Shown here one piece after another: positions 18,890 through 29,264 of a stretch of DNA of 64,000 nt. Position numbers and translations under genes: made by a program. The notes beneath the pieces were generated by a model. That model saw only the letters and a list, made by a program, of their open reading frames with translations. It ran no database searches and was not told where the DNA came from. The DNA comes from CBDBEU01 sp965204565. GTDB lineage: Bacteria > Pseudomonadota > Alphaproteobacteria > Rhizobiales > TMED25. The stretch lies in NCBI GenBank assembly GCA_965204565.1, contig CBDBEU010000003.1, positions 1-64,000 on the forward strand, given 5' to 3'. Position 1 is the stretch's first letter. Each line of letters starts with the position of its first letter.

Positions 18890-21800
18890 CTACGGCTTGC
18901 CAAAGGGGATAGCGAGTTCGAATGTCAGGCCCCAGCTCTCGAAATCGGACCGCCCGATCCCGTCATGGGTCGCTCCAAGCGAGAGCCGCGTTCCATGCTC
19001 GGTCGTCATGCCGACACCGGCCTTCAGGCGCGCACGCCACCCCTCGACTTCGGGCCCGTTCGTATTGGTGAGCGTATCGCCGGTATTGTATATGCCCTCG
19101 ACCTCCAGGTAGGGCGAGTAGGTCCGACCTTCCGGACCTTCGAACCGTCCGGTGAATGTGGGGCCGATCTTGATCTGGCCAAGCCGCACGGTCTGGCCGG
19201 GGATTGTTGCCCCGACGCTGTCGACGTAACGCTGCTGTGGTTCCTCGAAATAGGACAGGCGCGCATGCGGCCGGATCGTCCAGTTGCCGTGCTGAGCCTC
19301 GCCGGTCAGGCTCGCCCTGGCAAGCCAGCGCCTGGTCGAGAAGGTGTCGGTATAGGTGTCGAACAGGCTGATCCGGTTATCCGATCTGCCAACTGCGACA
19401 TGACCGTCGAAATACAGATTTGAGGCCAGCCGCGCCGTCATATAGGGCCCGAACATGTAACCGAAGCCACTGACCGTGCCTGTATCGGTCAACTCTTCCA
19501 TCGTGTCGAAGGATACGAGCGCGCCAACCAGGACATCAGGCGTCAGCAGGTAATCCACCCCGGTATGGGCGATGGCGAAATCACCATGCTCATCCGCACC
19601 GCCGCCGAATGTCCTGTATTGTGCTTCGAACCAGGCATCGAAGCGGTGGTTTTCGACGTAAGCGACTTCCCCGGCCGATCCGGAGACCAGCGCGACGCTC
19701 GCAGCCGCTTGGCGCGCCTGCAGCAGGCTGGTCGAGAACTCGAAATTACCGTTGCCGCCTTGCTGCCCCGTGAACGGCACGAGCGCCTCAAGGTCCCCGT
19801 TCGAGAAGCGCAACGTGCTGGTCTGGCCCGAACCGTGTTTCAGGCGCTCGAATCTGCGGTTTGGATTGGATTCGCTCGACAGGATCAGGTCCGCCCGGCG
19901 GGTCAGGAAGCTGTTGATCGTCTCGACCGTCGGCTGAACCGAGGATCGCGCCGTGAGCGTGCAGGTGACGACTTCTAAGGCACCGACTGTCACGGAGATC
20001 ATCGCCGCAGACACATCGGCGGTGCTGTCCGTGTCATCGCAGACCATTGCCGTCAGCGCGACGCCCGTGGGCGCCGCCACTGCGACTGAATAGCTATCCG
20101 TCGCGACCGGGAGTGCACCTGTGGATCCAGTCCCGCCCTTGACGTCAAGAGAGATGGTCAAAACCGGTTCGGCGGATGAGAAGCTGAAGATGCCGTCGGT
20201 ATCCGATTCCACATTAAAGGTGACTATCCCCGCCCCGGCCGCATCGACCGTCAGCGTCGCCGAAGCGGCGGTGCCGGTGCCCAGCGACGAGGTCACGGTC
20301 TCCGGGCCGTTGCTATAGCTTCCCGCAACCGCGGAGGTCACATCGAGGGCGATCGCGCAGGTGTCGCCCGCGCCAAGCTCACCGTCGGCAAAGGCGATCG
20401 TGTCACCGCCCGCCGCAGCCGTCAGCGTGCCGCCGCAGGTCGTCGCCGCGTTCGGTGCGTCCGCCACCGCCACATCGGCGGGCAGCGTGTCGGACAGCGA
20501 AATCGACGTCGCCCCGACCACCGCATCGTTGCGCAGATCATAGCTCAACCTTGAGACCCCGCCCTGGGCGATCGTCGAAGGCGAGAACGACATCAAGGCG
20601 ATAAGCGGCGCTTCATCGACCGTCAGCGTCGCCGAAGCGGGCGGCGCGGCATCCGGCAGGTCCGAGGTAAGTTCGCCCGACGTGTTCGGGTAGCTTCCGG
20701 CAACCGCGGAGGTCACGTCGACGGAAATCGTACAACTTACCCCGGCCGCGACAGCGCCGCCGGTGAAGGCAAGCGAGACATCCGACGCCCCGGGCGCGAA
20801 CGTCCCACCGGTGCAGGTGGTCGACCCGTTGGGGGTCCCGGCCACGACAAGACCGGCCGGGAAGGCGTCGGTAAAGGCGAGACCGGCGGCTTCGATGCCG
20901 TTGGCCCCATTGTCGATCGTGAACGTCAGCCTGGAAATCCCGCCCGGATCGATCGTCGAAGGCGAAAACGCCTTGGAAAAGCCGGGCGCGTCCGCCGCGT
21001 TCACCGTAAGCGTCGCCGGCGCGGCGGTGCTTGCGCCCAGCGACGAGGTCACGGCCTCCGGGCCGTTGCTATAGCTTCCCGCAACCGCGGAGGTCACGTC
21101 AACGGAAATCGCGCAGGTGTCGCCCGCCGCAAGCTCACCGTCGGCGAAGGCGATCGTGTCACCGCCCGCCGCAGCCGTCAGCGTGCCGCCGCAGGTCGTC
21201 GCCGCGTTGGGCTCGGGTGCCACCGCCACATCGGCGGGCAGCGTGTCGGACAGCGAAATCGACGTCGCCCCGACCACCGCATCGTTGCGCAGATCATAGC
21301 TCAACCTTGAGACCCCGCCCTGGGCGATCGTCGAAGGCGAGAACGACATCAAGGCGATAAGCGGCGCTTCATCGACCGTCAGCGTCGCCGAAGCGGGCGG
21401 CGCGGCATCCGGCAGGTCCGAGGTAAGTTCGCCCGACGTGTTCGGGTAGCTTCCGGCAACCGCGGAGGTCACGTCGACGGAAATCGTACAACTTACCCCG
21501 GCCGCGACAGCGCCGCCGGTGAAGGCAAGCGAGACATCCGACGCCCCGGGCGCGAACGTCCCACCGGTGCAGGTGGTCGACCCGTTGGGGGTCCCGGCCA
21601 CGACAAGACCGGCCGGGAAGGCGTCGGTAAAGGCGAGACCGGCGGCTTCGATGCCGTTGGCCCCATTGTCGATCGTGAACGTCAGCCTGGAAATCCCGCC
21701 CGGATCGATCGTCGAAGGCGAAAACGCCTTGGAAAAGCCGGGCGCGTCCGCCGCGTTCACCGTAAGCGTCGCCGGCGCGGCGGTGCTTGCGCCCAGCGAC

Positions 21801-24800
21801 GAGGTCACGGCCTCCGGGCCGTTGCTATAGCTTCCCGCAACCGCGGAGGTCACGTCAACGGAAATCGCGCAGGTGTCGCCCGCCGCAAGCTCACCGTCGG
21901 CGAAGGCGATCGTGTCACCGCCCGCCGCAGCCGTCAGCGTGCCGCCGCAGGTCGTCGCCGCGTTGGGCTCGGGTGCCACCGCCACATCGGCGGGCAGCGT
22001 GTCGGACAGCGAAATCGACGTCGCCCCGACCACCGCATCGTTGCGCAGATCATAGCTCAACCTTGAGACCCCGCCCTGGGCGATCGTCGAAGGCGAGAAC
22101 GACATCAAGGCGATAAGCGGCGCTTCATCGACCGTCAGCGTCGCCGAAGCGGGCGGCGCGGCATCCGGCAGGTCCGAGGTAAGTTCGCCCGACGTGTTCG
22201 GGTAGCTTCCGGCAACCGCGGAGGTCACGTCGACGGAAATCGTACAACTTACCCCGGCCGCGACAGCGCCGCCGGTGAAGGCAAGCGAGACATCCGATGC
22301 CCCGGGCGCGAACGTCCCGCCGGTGCAGGTGGTCGACCCGTTGGGGGTCCCGGCCACGACAAGACCGGCCGGGAAGGCGTCGGTAAAGGCGAGACCGGCG
22401 GCTTCGATGCCGTTGGCCCCATTGTCGATCGTGAACGTCAGCCTGGAAATCCCGCCCGGATCGATCGTCGAAGGCGAAAACGCCTTGGAAAAGCCGGGCG
22501 CGTCCGCCGCGTTCACCGTAAGCGTCGCCGGCGCGGCGGTGCTTGCGCCCAGCGACGAGGTCACGGCCTCCGGGCCGTTGCTATAGCTTCCCGCAACCGC
22601 GGAGGTCACGTCAACGGAAATCGCGCAGGTGTCGCCCGCCGCAAGCTCACCGTCGGCAAAGGCGATCGTGTCACCGCCCGCCGCAGCCGTCAGCGTGCCG
22701 CCGCAGGTCGTCGCCGCGTTCGGTGCGTCCGCCACCGCCACATCGGCGGGCAGCGTGTCGGACAGCGAAATCGACGTCGCCCCGACCACCGCATCGTTGC
22801 GCAGATCATAGCTCAACCTTGAGACCCCGCCCTGGGCGATCGTCGAAGGCGAGAACGACATCAAGGCGATAAGCGGCGCTTCATCGACCGTCAGCGTCGC
22901 CGAAGCGGGCGGCGCGGCATCCGGCAGGTCCGAGGTAAGTTCGCCCGACGTGTTCGGGTAGCTTCCGGCAACCGCGGAGGTCACGTCGACGGAAATCGTA
23001 CAACTTACCCCGGCCGCGACAGCGCCGCCGGTGAAGGCAAGCGAGACATCCGATGCCCCGGGCGCGAACGTCCCGCCGGTGCAGGTGGTCGACCCGTTGG
23101 GGGTCCCGGCCACGACAAGACCGGCCGGGAAGGCGTCGGTAAAGGCGAGACCGGCGGCTTCGATGCCGTTGGCCCCATTGTCGATCGTGAACGTCAGCCT
23201 GGAAATCCCGCCCGGATCGATCGTCGAAGGCGAAAACGCCTTGGAAAAGCCGGGCGCGTCCGACGCGTTCACCGTAAGCGTCGCCGGCGCGGCGGTGCTT
23301 GCGCCCAGCGACGAGGTCACGGCCTCCGGGCCGTTGCTATAGCTTCCCGCAACCGCGGAGGTCACGTCAACGGAAATCGCGCAGGTGTCGCCCGCCGCAA
23401 GCTCACCGTCGGCAAAGGCGATCGTGTCACCGCCCGCCGCAGCCGTCAGCGTGCCGCCGCAGGTCGTCGCCGCGTTCGGTGCGTCCGCCACCGCCACATC
23501 GGCGGGCAGCGTGTCGGACAGCGAAATCGACGTCGCCCCGACCACCGCATCGTTGCGCAGATCATAGCTCAACCTTGAGACCCCGCCCTGGGCGATCGTC
23601 GAAGGCGAGAACGACATCAAGGCGATAAGCGGCGCTTCATCGACCGTCAGCGTCGCCGAAGCGGGCGGCGCGGCATCCGGCAGGTCCGAGGTAAGTTCGC
23701 CCGACGTGTTCGGGTAGCTTCCGGCAACCGCGGAGGTCACGTCGACGGAAATCGTACAACTTACCCCGGCCGCGACAGCGCCGCCGGTGAAGGCAAGCGA
23801 GACATCCGACGCCCCGGGCGCGAACGTCCCGCCGGTGCAGGTGGTCGACCCGTTGGGGGTCCCGGCCACGACAAGACCGGCCGGGAAGGCGTCGGTAAAG
23901 GCGAGACCGGCGGCTTCGATGCCGTTGGCCCCATTGTCGATCGTGAACGTCAGCCTGGAAATCCCGCCCGGATCGATCGTCGAAGGCGAAAACGCCTTGG
24001 AAAAGCCGGGCGCGTCCGACGCGTTCACCGTAAGCGTCGCCGGCGCGGCGGTGCTTGCGCCCAGCGACGAGGTCACGGCCTCCGGGCCGTTGCTATAGCT
24101 TCCCGCAACCGCGGAGGTCACGTCAACGGAAATCGCGCAGGTGTCGCCCGCCGCAAGCTCACCGTCGGCGAAGGCGATCGTGTCACCGCCCGCCGCAGCC
24201 GTCAGCGTGCCGCCGCAGGTCGTCGCCGCGTTCGGTGCGTCCGCCACCGCCACATCGGCGGGCAGCGTGTCGGACAGCGAAATCGACGTCGCCCTGACCA
24301 CCGCATCGTTGCGCAGATCATAGCTCAACCTTGAGACCCCGCCCTGGGCGATCGTCGAAGGCGAGAACGACATCAAGGCGATAAGCGGCGCTTCATCGAC
24401 CGTCAGCGTCGCCGAAGCGGGCGGCGCGGCATCCGGCAGGTCCGAGGTAAGTTCGCCCGACGTGTTCGGGTAGCTTCCGGCAACCGCGGAGGTCACGTCG
24501 ACGGAAATCGTACAACTTACCCCGGCCGCGACAGCGCCGCCGGTGAAGGCAAGCGAGACATCCGACGCCCCGGGCGCGAACGTCCCGCCGGTGCAGGTGG
24601 TCGACCCGTTGGGGGTCCCGGCCACGACAAGACCGGCCGGGAAGGCGTCGGTAAAGGCGAGACCGGCGGCTTCGATGCCGTTGGCCCCATTGTCGATCGT
24701 GAACGTCAGCCTGGAAATCCCGCCCGGATCGATCGTCGAAGGCGAAAACGCCTTGGAAAAGCCGGGCGCGTCCGACGCGTTCACCGTAAGCGTCGCCGGC

Positions 24801-27800
24801 GCGGCGGTGCTTGCGCCCAGCGACGAGGTCACGGCCTCCGGGCCGTTGCTATAGCTTCCCGCAACCGCGGAGGTCACGTCAACGGAAATCGCGCAGGTGT
24901 CGCCCGCCGCAAGCTCACCGTCGGCGAAGGCGATCGTGTCACCGCCCGCCGCAGCCGTCAGCGTGCCGCCGCAGGTCGTCGCCGCGTTCGGTGCGTCCGC
25001 CACCGCCACATCGGCGGGCAGCGTGTCGGACAGCGAAATCGACGTCGCCCCGACCACCGCATCGTTGCGCAGATCATAGCTCAACCTTGAGACCCCGCCC
25101 TGGGCGATCGTCGAAGGCGAGAACGACATCAAGGCGATAAGCGGCGCTTCATCGACCGTCAGCGTCGCCGAAGCGGGCGGCGCGGCATCCGGCAGGTCCG
25201 AGGTAAGTTCGCCCGACGTGTTCGGGTAGCTTCCGGCAACCGCGGAGGTCACGTCGACGGAAATCGTACAACTTACCCCGGCCGCGACAGCGCCGCCGGT
25301 GAAGGCAAGCGAGACATCCGACGCCCCGGGCGCGAACGTCCCGCCGGTGCAGGTGGTCGACCCGTTGGGGGTCCCGGCCACGACAAGACCGGCCGGGAAG
25401 GCGTCGGTAAAGGCGAGACCGGCGGCTTCGATGCCGTTGGCCCCATTGTCGATCGTGAACGTCAGCCTGGAAATCCCGCCCGGATCGATCGTCGAAGGCG
25501 AAAACGCCTTGGAAAAGCCGGGCGCGTCCGACGCGTTCACCGTAAGCGTCGCCGGCGCGGCGGTGCTTGCGCCCAGCGACGAGGTCACGGCCTCCGGGCC
25601 GTTGCTATAGCTTCCCGCAACCGCGGAGGTCACATCGAGGGCGATCGCGCAGGTGTCGCCCGCGCCAAGCTCACCGTCGGCAAAGGCGATCGTGTCACCG
25701 CCCGCCGCAGCCGTCAGCGTGCCGCCGCAGGTCGTCGCCGCGTTGGGCTCGGGTGCCACCGCCACATCGGCGGGCAGCGTGTCGGACAGCGAAATCGACG
25801 TCGCCCCGACCACCGCATCGTTGCGCAGATCATAGCTCAACCTTGAGACCCCGCCCTGGGCGATCGTCGAAGGCGAGAACGACATCAAGGCGATAAGCGG
25901 CGCTTCATCGACCGTCAGCGTCGCCGAAGCGGGCGGCGCGGCATCCGGCAGGTCCGAGGTAAGTTCGCCCGACGTGTTCGGGTAGCTTCCGGCAACCGCG
26001 GAGGTCACGTCGACGGAAATCGTACAACTTACCCCGGCCGCGACAGCGCCGCCGGTGAAGGCAAGCGAGACATCCGACGCCCCGGGCGCGAACGTCCCGC
26101 CGGTGCAGGTGGTCGACCCGTTGGGGGTCCCGGCCACGACAAGACCGGCCGGGAAGGCGTCGGTAAAGGCGAGACCGGCGGCTTCGATGCCGTTGGCCCC
26201 ATTGTCGATCGTGAACGTCAGCCTGGAAATCCCGCCCGGATCGATCGTCGAAGGCGAAAACGCCTTGGAAAAGCCGGGCGCGTCCGACGCGTTCACCGTA
26301 AGCGTCGCCGGCGCGGCGGTGCTTGCGCCCAGCGACGAGGTCACGGCCTCCGGGCCGTTGCTATAGCTTCCCGCAACCGCGGAGGTCACATCGAGGGCGA
26401 TCGCGCAGGTGTCGCCCGCGCCAAGCTCACCGTCGGCAAAGGCGATCGTGTCACCGCCCGCCGCAGCCGTCAGCGTGCCGCCGCAGGTCGTCGCCGCGTT
26501 GGGCTCGGGTGCCACCGCCACATCGGCGGGCAGCGTGTCGGACAGCGAAATCGACGTCGCCCCGACCACCGCATCGTTGCGCAGATCATAGCTCAACCTT
26601 GAGACCCCGCCCTGGGCGATCGTCGAAGGCGAGAACGACATCAAGGCGATAAGCGGCGCTTCATCGACCGTCAGCGTCGCCGAAGCGGGCGGCGCGGCAT
26701 CCGGCAGGTCCGAGGTAAGTTCGCCCGACGTGTTCGGGTAGCTTCCGGCAACCGCGGAGGTCACGTCGACGGAAATCGTACAACTTACCCCGGCCGCGAC
26801 AGCGCCGCCGGTGAAGGCAAGCGAGACATCCGATGCCCCGGGCGCGAACGTCCCGCCGGTGCAGGTGGTCGACCCGTTGGGGGTCCCGGCCACGACAAGA
26901 CCGGCCGGGAAGGCGTCGGTAAAGGCGAGACCGGCGGCTTCGATGCCGTTGGCCCCATTGTCGATCGTGAACGTCAGCCTGGAAATCCCGCCCGGATCGA
27001 TCGTCGAAGGCGAAAACGCCTTGGAAAAGCCGGGCGCGTCCGACGCGTTCACCGTAAGCGTCGCCGGCGCGGCGGTGCTTGCGCCCAGCGACGAGGTCAC
27101 GGCCTCCGGGCCGTTGCTATAGCTTCCCGCAACCGCGGAGGTCACGTCAACGGAAATCGCGCAGGTGTCGCCCGCCGCAAGCTCACCGTCGGCAAAGGCG
27201 ATCGTGTCACCGCCCGCCGCAGCCGTCAGCGTGCCGCCGCAGGTCGTCGCCGCGTTGGGCTCGGGTGCCACCGCCACATCGGCGGGCAGCGTGTCGGACA
27301 GCGAAATCGACGTCGCCCCGACCACCGCATCGTTGCGCAGATCATAGCTCAACCTTGAGACCCCGCCCTGGGCGATCGTCGAAGGCGAGAACGACATCAA
27401 GGCGATAAGCGGCGCTTCATCGACCGTCAGCGTCGCCGAAGCGGGCGGCGCGGCATCCGGCAGGTCCGAGGTAAGTTCGCCCGACGTGTTCGGGTAGCTT
27501 CCGGCAACCGCGGAGGTCACGTCGACGGAAATCGTACAACTTACCCCGGCCGCGACAGCGCCGCCGGTGAAGGCAAGCGAGACATCCGACGCCCCGGGCG
27601 CGAACGTCCCGCCGGTGCAGGTGGTCGACCCGTTGGGGGTCCCGGCCACGACAAGACCGGCCGGGAAGGCGTCGGTAAAGGCGAGACCGGCGGCTTCGAT
27701 GCCGTTGGCCCCATTGTCGATCGTGAACGTCAGCCTGGAAATCCCGCCCGGATCGATCGTCGAAGGCGAAAACGCCTTGGAAAAGCCGGGCGCGTCCGAC

Positions 27801-28312
27801 GCGTTCACCGTAAGCGTGGCTTCGGCGGGTGGAGAATTGACGATCCGGCGGTTGTCAATGGTCCCTTGGCGCGCCGTCAGTTCACTCGTCGTATTGGTGT
27901 AATCGCCCGGGGGCAGGTCAGCTGGAATGGTAAATTCGACAACAAGTTCGCATCTGCTGCCGTTCAGCACCGTTACTCCTGCTACGGACAAAACCAATTC
28001 GCCGGTCGAGGCGGATGTCGATGCATTTGATCCCAAATCGCAAAATCCCCTTTGAGGCAGGTTGGTCACGGTCGGAACGACACCGCGCAAGAAGCCTGAA
28101 AGGTTGTCGGTAAATTCGATGTCGAAGGAATCGCCCACACCTGTGCCGTCGATCGTGAAGGTCAGCGTGGAAATCCCGCCCGGATCGATCGTCGCCGGGT
28201 CGAAGACCTTGGCAAAGCCCGGCGGCGTCTGTGCGAAAACCGGCGAGGCTTTGAATATGGCAAACCCCGCCAGGAGACAGGCTATAATGAGTGATCCGGC
28301 GGAAAACCGCAT
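18890..28312 (-). CDS. Giant repeat autotransporter adhesin-like protein (3140 residues)
   Basis: A surface protein read as follows. The signal peptide is residues 1-27, ending SPVFAQ. A first Ig-like domain runs to about residue 172. Residues 173-2692 are ten tandem 252-residue units, each of two related domains that start GFSKAFSPSTIDPGG and MSFSPSTIAQGG. Next come a linker domain with two cysteines and an autotransporter-like beta barrel in the last 270-280 residues, with alternating aromatic strands and the end ELAIPFGKP. The domains resemble the DUF11/DUF7933-like repeats of bacterial surface proteins; each has two Cys, probably a disulfide. The frame is unbroken over 9.4 kb, so it is likely expressed. 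It is flanked by IS21 pieces on both sides. Confidence 0.88.
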   Translation of the reverse strand: MRFSAGSLIIACLLAGFAIFKASPVFAQTPPGFAKVFDPATIDPGGISTLTFTIDGTGVGDSFDIEFTDNLSGFLRGVVPTVTNLPQRGFCDLGSNASTSASTGELVLSVAGVTVLNGSRCELVVEFTIPADLPPGDYTNTTSELTARQGTIDNRRIVNSPPAEATLTVNASDAPGFSKAFSPSTIDPGGISRLTFTIDNGANGIEAAGLAFTDAFPAGLVVAGTPNGSTTCTGGTFAPGASDVSLAFTGGAVAAGVSCTISVDVTSAVAGSYPNTSGELTSDLPDAAPPASATLTVDEAPLIALMSFSPSTIAQGGVSRLSYDLRNDAVVGATSISLSDTLPADVAVAPEPNAATTCGGTLTAAAGGDTIAFADGELAAGDTCAISVDVTSAVAGSYSNGPEAVTSSLGASTAAPATLTVNASDAPGFSKAFSPSTIDPGGISRLTFTIDNGANGIEAAGLAFTDAFPAGLVVAGTPNGSTTCTGGTFAPGASDVSLAFTGGAVAAGVSCTISVDVTSAVAGSYPNTSGELTSDLPDAAPPASATLTVDEAPLIALMSFSPSTIAQGGVSRLSYDLRNDAVVGATSISLSDTLPADVAVAPEPNAATTCGGTLTAAAGGDTIAFADGELGAGDTCAIALDVTSAVAGSYSNGPEAVTSSLGASTAAPATLTVNASDAPGFSKAFSPSTIDPGGISRLTFTIDNGANGIEAAGLAFTDAFPAGLVVAGTPNGSTTCTGGTFAPGASDVSLAFTGGAVAAGVSCTISVDVTSAVAGSYPNTSGELTSDLPDAAPPASATLTVDEAPLIALMSFSPSTIAQGGVSRLSYDLRNDAVVGATSISLSDTLPADVAVAPEPNAATTCGGTLTAAAGGDTIAFADGELGAGDTCAIALDVTSAVAGSYSNGPEAVTSSLGASTAAPATLTVNASDAPGFSKAFSPSTIDPGGISRLTFTIDNGANGIEAAGLAFTDAFPAGLVVAGTPNGSTTCTGGTFAPGASDVSLAFTGGAVAAGVSCTISVDVTSAVAGSYPNTSGELTSDLPDAAPPASATLTVDEAPLIALMSFSPSTIAQGGVSRLSYDLRNDAVVGATSISLSDTLPADVAVADAPNAATTCGGTLTAAAGGDTIAFADGELAAGDTCAISVDVTSAVAGSYSNGPEAVTSSLGASTAAPATLTVNASDAPGFSKAFSPSTIDPGGISRLTFTIDNGANGIEAAGLAFTDAFPAGLVVAGTPNGSTTCTGGTFAPGASDVSLAFTGGAVAAGVSCTISVDVTSAVAGSYPNTSGELTSDLPDAAPPASATLTVDEAPLIALMSFSPSTIAQGGVSRLSYDLRNDAVVRATSISLSDTLPADVAVADAPNAATTCGGTLTAAAGGDTIAFADGELAAGDTCAISVDVTSAVAGSYSNGPEAVTSSLGASTAAPATLTVNASDAPGFSKAFSPSTIDPGGISRLTFTIDNGANGIEAAGLAFTDAFPAGLVVAGTPNGSTTCTGGTFAPGASDVSLAFTGGAVAAGVSCTISVDVTSAVAGSYPNTSGELTSDLPDAAPPASATLTVDEAPLIALMSFSPSTIAQGGVSRLSYDLRNDAVVGATSISLSDTLPADVAVADAPNAATTCGGTLTAAAGGDTIAFADGELAAGDTCAISVDVTSAVAGSYSNGPEAVTSSLGASTAAPATLTVNASDAPGFSKAFSPSTIDPGGISRLTFTIDNGANGIEAAGLAFTDAFPAGLVVAGTPNGSTTCTGGTFAPGASDVSLAFTGGAVAAGVSCTISVDVTSAVAGSYPNTSGELTSDLPDAAPPASATLTVDEAPLIALMSFSPSTIAQGGVSRLSYDLRNDAVVGATSISLSDTLPADVAVADAPNAATTCGGTLTAAAGGDTIAFADGELAAGDTCAISVDVTSAVAGSYSNGPEAVTSSLGASTAAPATLTVNAADAPGFSKAFSPSTIDPGGISRLTFTIDNGANGIEAAGLAFTDAFPAGLVVAGTPNGSTTCTGGTFAPGASDVSLAFTGGAVAAGVSCTISVDVTSAVAGSYPNTSGELTSDLPDAAPPASATLTVDEAPLIALMSFSPSTIAQGGVSRLSYDLRNDAVVGATSISLSDTLPADVAVAPEPNAATTCGGTLTAAAGGDTIAFADGELAAGDTCAISVDVTSAVAGSYSNGPEAVTSSLGASTAAPATLTVNAADAPGFSKAFSPSTIDPGGISRLTFTIDNGANGIEAAGLAFTDAFPAGLVVAGTPNGSTTCTGGTFAPGASDVSLAFTGGAVAAGVSCTISVDVTSAVAGSYPNTSGELTSDLPDAAPPASATLTVDEAPLIALMSFSPSTIAQGGVSRLSYDLRNDAVVGATSISLSDTLPADVAVAPEPNAATTCGGTLTAAAGGDTIAFADGELAAGDTCAISVDVTSAVAGSYSNGPEAVTSSLGASTAAPATLTVNAADAPGFSKAFSPSTIDPGGISRLTFTIDNGANGIEAAGLAFTDAFPAGLVVAGTPNGSTTCTGGTFAPGASDVSLAFTGGAVAAGVSCTISVDVTSAVAGSYPNTSGELTSDLPDAAPPASATLTVDEAPLIALMSFSPSTIAQGGVSRLSYDLRNDAVVGATSISLSDTLPADVAVADAPNAATTCGGTLTAAAGGDTIAFADGELGAGDTCAIALDVTSAVAGSYSNGPETVTSSLGTGTAASATLTVDAAGAGIVTFNVESDTDGIFSFSSAEPVLTISLDVKGGTGSTGALPVATDSYSVAVAAPTGVALTAMVCDDTDSTADVSAAMISVTVGALEVVTCTLTARSSVQPTVETINSFLTRRADLILSSESNPNRRFERLKHGSGQTSTLRFSNGDLEALVPFTGQQGGNGNFEFSTSLLQARQAAASVALVSGSAGEVAYVENHRFDAWFEAQYRTFGGGADEHGDFAIAHTGVDYLLTPDVLVGALVSFDTMEELTDTGTVSGFGYMFGPYMTARLASNLYFDGHVAVGRSDNRISLFDTYTDTFSTRRWLARASLTGEAQHGNWTIRPHARLSYFEEPQQRYVDSVGATIPGQTVRLGQIKIGPTFTGRFEGPEGRTYSPYLEVEGIYNTGDTLTNTNGPEVEGWRARLKAGVGMTTEHGTRLSLGATHDGIGRSDFESWGLTFELAIPFGKP
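20237..27796 (-). repeat. Ten tandem 756-bp coding repeats
   Basis: Exact period of 756 bases, ten units, nearly identical at the DNA level. Variants: VAPEPN versus VADAPN, AAGDTCAISV versus GAGDTCAIAL, NASDAPG versus NAADAPG, and one GATS to RATS change in unit 5. In protein order, units 1-3 and 8-9 carry PEP and units 4-7 and 10 carry DAP; units 2, 3 and 10 carry GAG...IAL; units 8-10 begin NAADAPG. Confidence 0.95.
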
Positions 28313-28689
28313 TGCGCACCTATGGGCTTATCGGTCAGCCCGACGGCAGGGCGGTTTTGCCTCTGCCGGGGCCTCCCGGATTAAGCGGGGCGGGGGGATA
28401 ACGCATTGTCATTACTTGATCTATTACGCCTGCGCGGCCTGCCGCGCAAGTGCGTTGCTGCTTGAAACATGCAGACTCATGATCGAGATCGCGGACCGAT
28501 TGATTATCCGACAAGCTCTTTTGCGCGTTGACGTATGAATCGCATCATCATGAACCGTTTGGGAAGGGGAACCCCGATCTTTCCAAGACCTGTCATTTTC
28601 AAGCATCAAAGTTCCGTGCCCTGAACTCCGTGCTTCCGGCTTGGCGCATGCGAATTTCGGAAACGCTCACGCATTGATTCATTTTGCTG
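28313..28689. other. Upstream region of the giant autotransporter, no gene seen
   Basis: About 375 bases holding the presumed promoter and leader of the minus-strand autotransporter. Small open frames on both strands show no family features. The sequence just upstream of the start is moderately AT-richer than the gene. I could not assign a -35/-10 pair with confidence. Confidence 0.5.
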
Positions 28690-28990
28690 ACCTCTATAGC
28701 AAACCGTTTTCTGACATTGCGTCCTCCCTTTCGAAGTCATGGATGGCGAGAAAGATCGGCTTGGCGGCGGCATCTTCCGTCGGGAACGACCACCGCGTTT
28801 CGATGGATTTCCGGATCGTCCTGTTCGGGCTTTCAATCGCCTTCCTCGTATAAATGATTCCGCGGGTCGCCGGACCGAAGGCGAAGAACGGTGTGACCTC
28901 TTCCCGGACCCTGCGCCGGACGGGGGCTCAATCGCCGCCCATTCTTCGTCGCCCGGATCGAATCCCGCCATGGCCGCCGCCTTTTTTCGG
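28690..28990 (-). mobile_element. IS256-type and IS5-type transposase scraps
   Basis: On the minus strand one frame reads TRKAIESPNRTIRKSIETRW and then SFPTEDAAAKPIFLAIHDFE, the C-terminal end of IS256-family transposases (the NAIES...RKVIKTRGAFP region), ending near 28690. Just upstream (28880-28990) a different frame reads FDPGDEEWAAIEP, resembling the start of IS5-type proteins. Both are short, out of frame with each other, and dead. Confidence 0.7.
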
Positions 28991-29264
28991 CTCGGAAACT
29001 TGAATGAGTATCGAGAGATCGACGAATCGGGGTCGCACCTTAGTGTGGTTTCCTCGTTTTGTGGTTGGTGCGCACCGCCATCAAAACGGACAACCACCAT
29101 CTCCTTCAAGAGATGCGCCGTCCCCTGTTCAGCTTGCTGTGAAGGGAGCGGTGTCAGATCACATTGAGTGTCAACGGCGGATCAAAAGCCGGTCAGTTTG
29201 GGGTGCGCGCCTTGGAGCGTGCGGCCCTCCAATAGCATGCGCTGTCAGGCCAATTCCTGGAAGA

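Noticed and set aside
20237..27796. Possible CRISPR or other spaced-repeat array
   Set aside because: Units are 756 bp, contiguous, coding, and without unique spacers.
20763..27902. Plus-strand frames of 103, 109 and 60 codons recurring every 756 bases
   Set aside because: They are antisense shadows of the autotransporter repeats; the periodicity follows entirely from the coding repeat.
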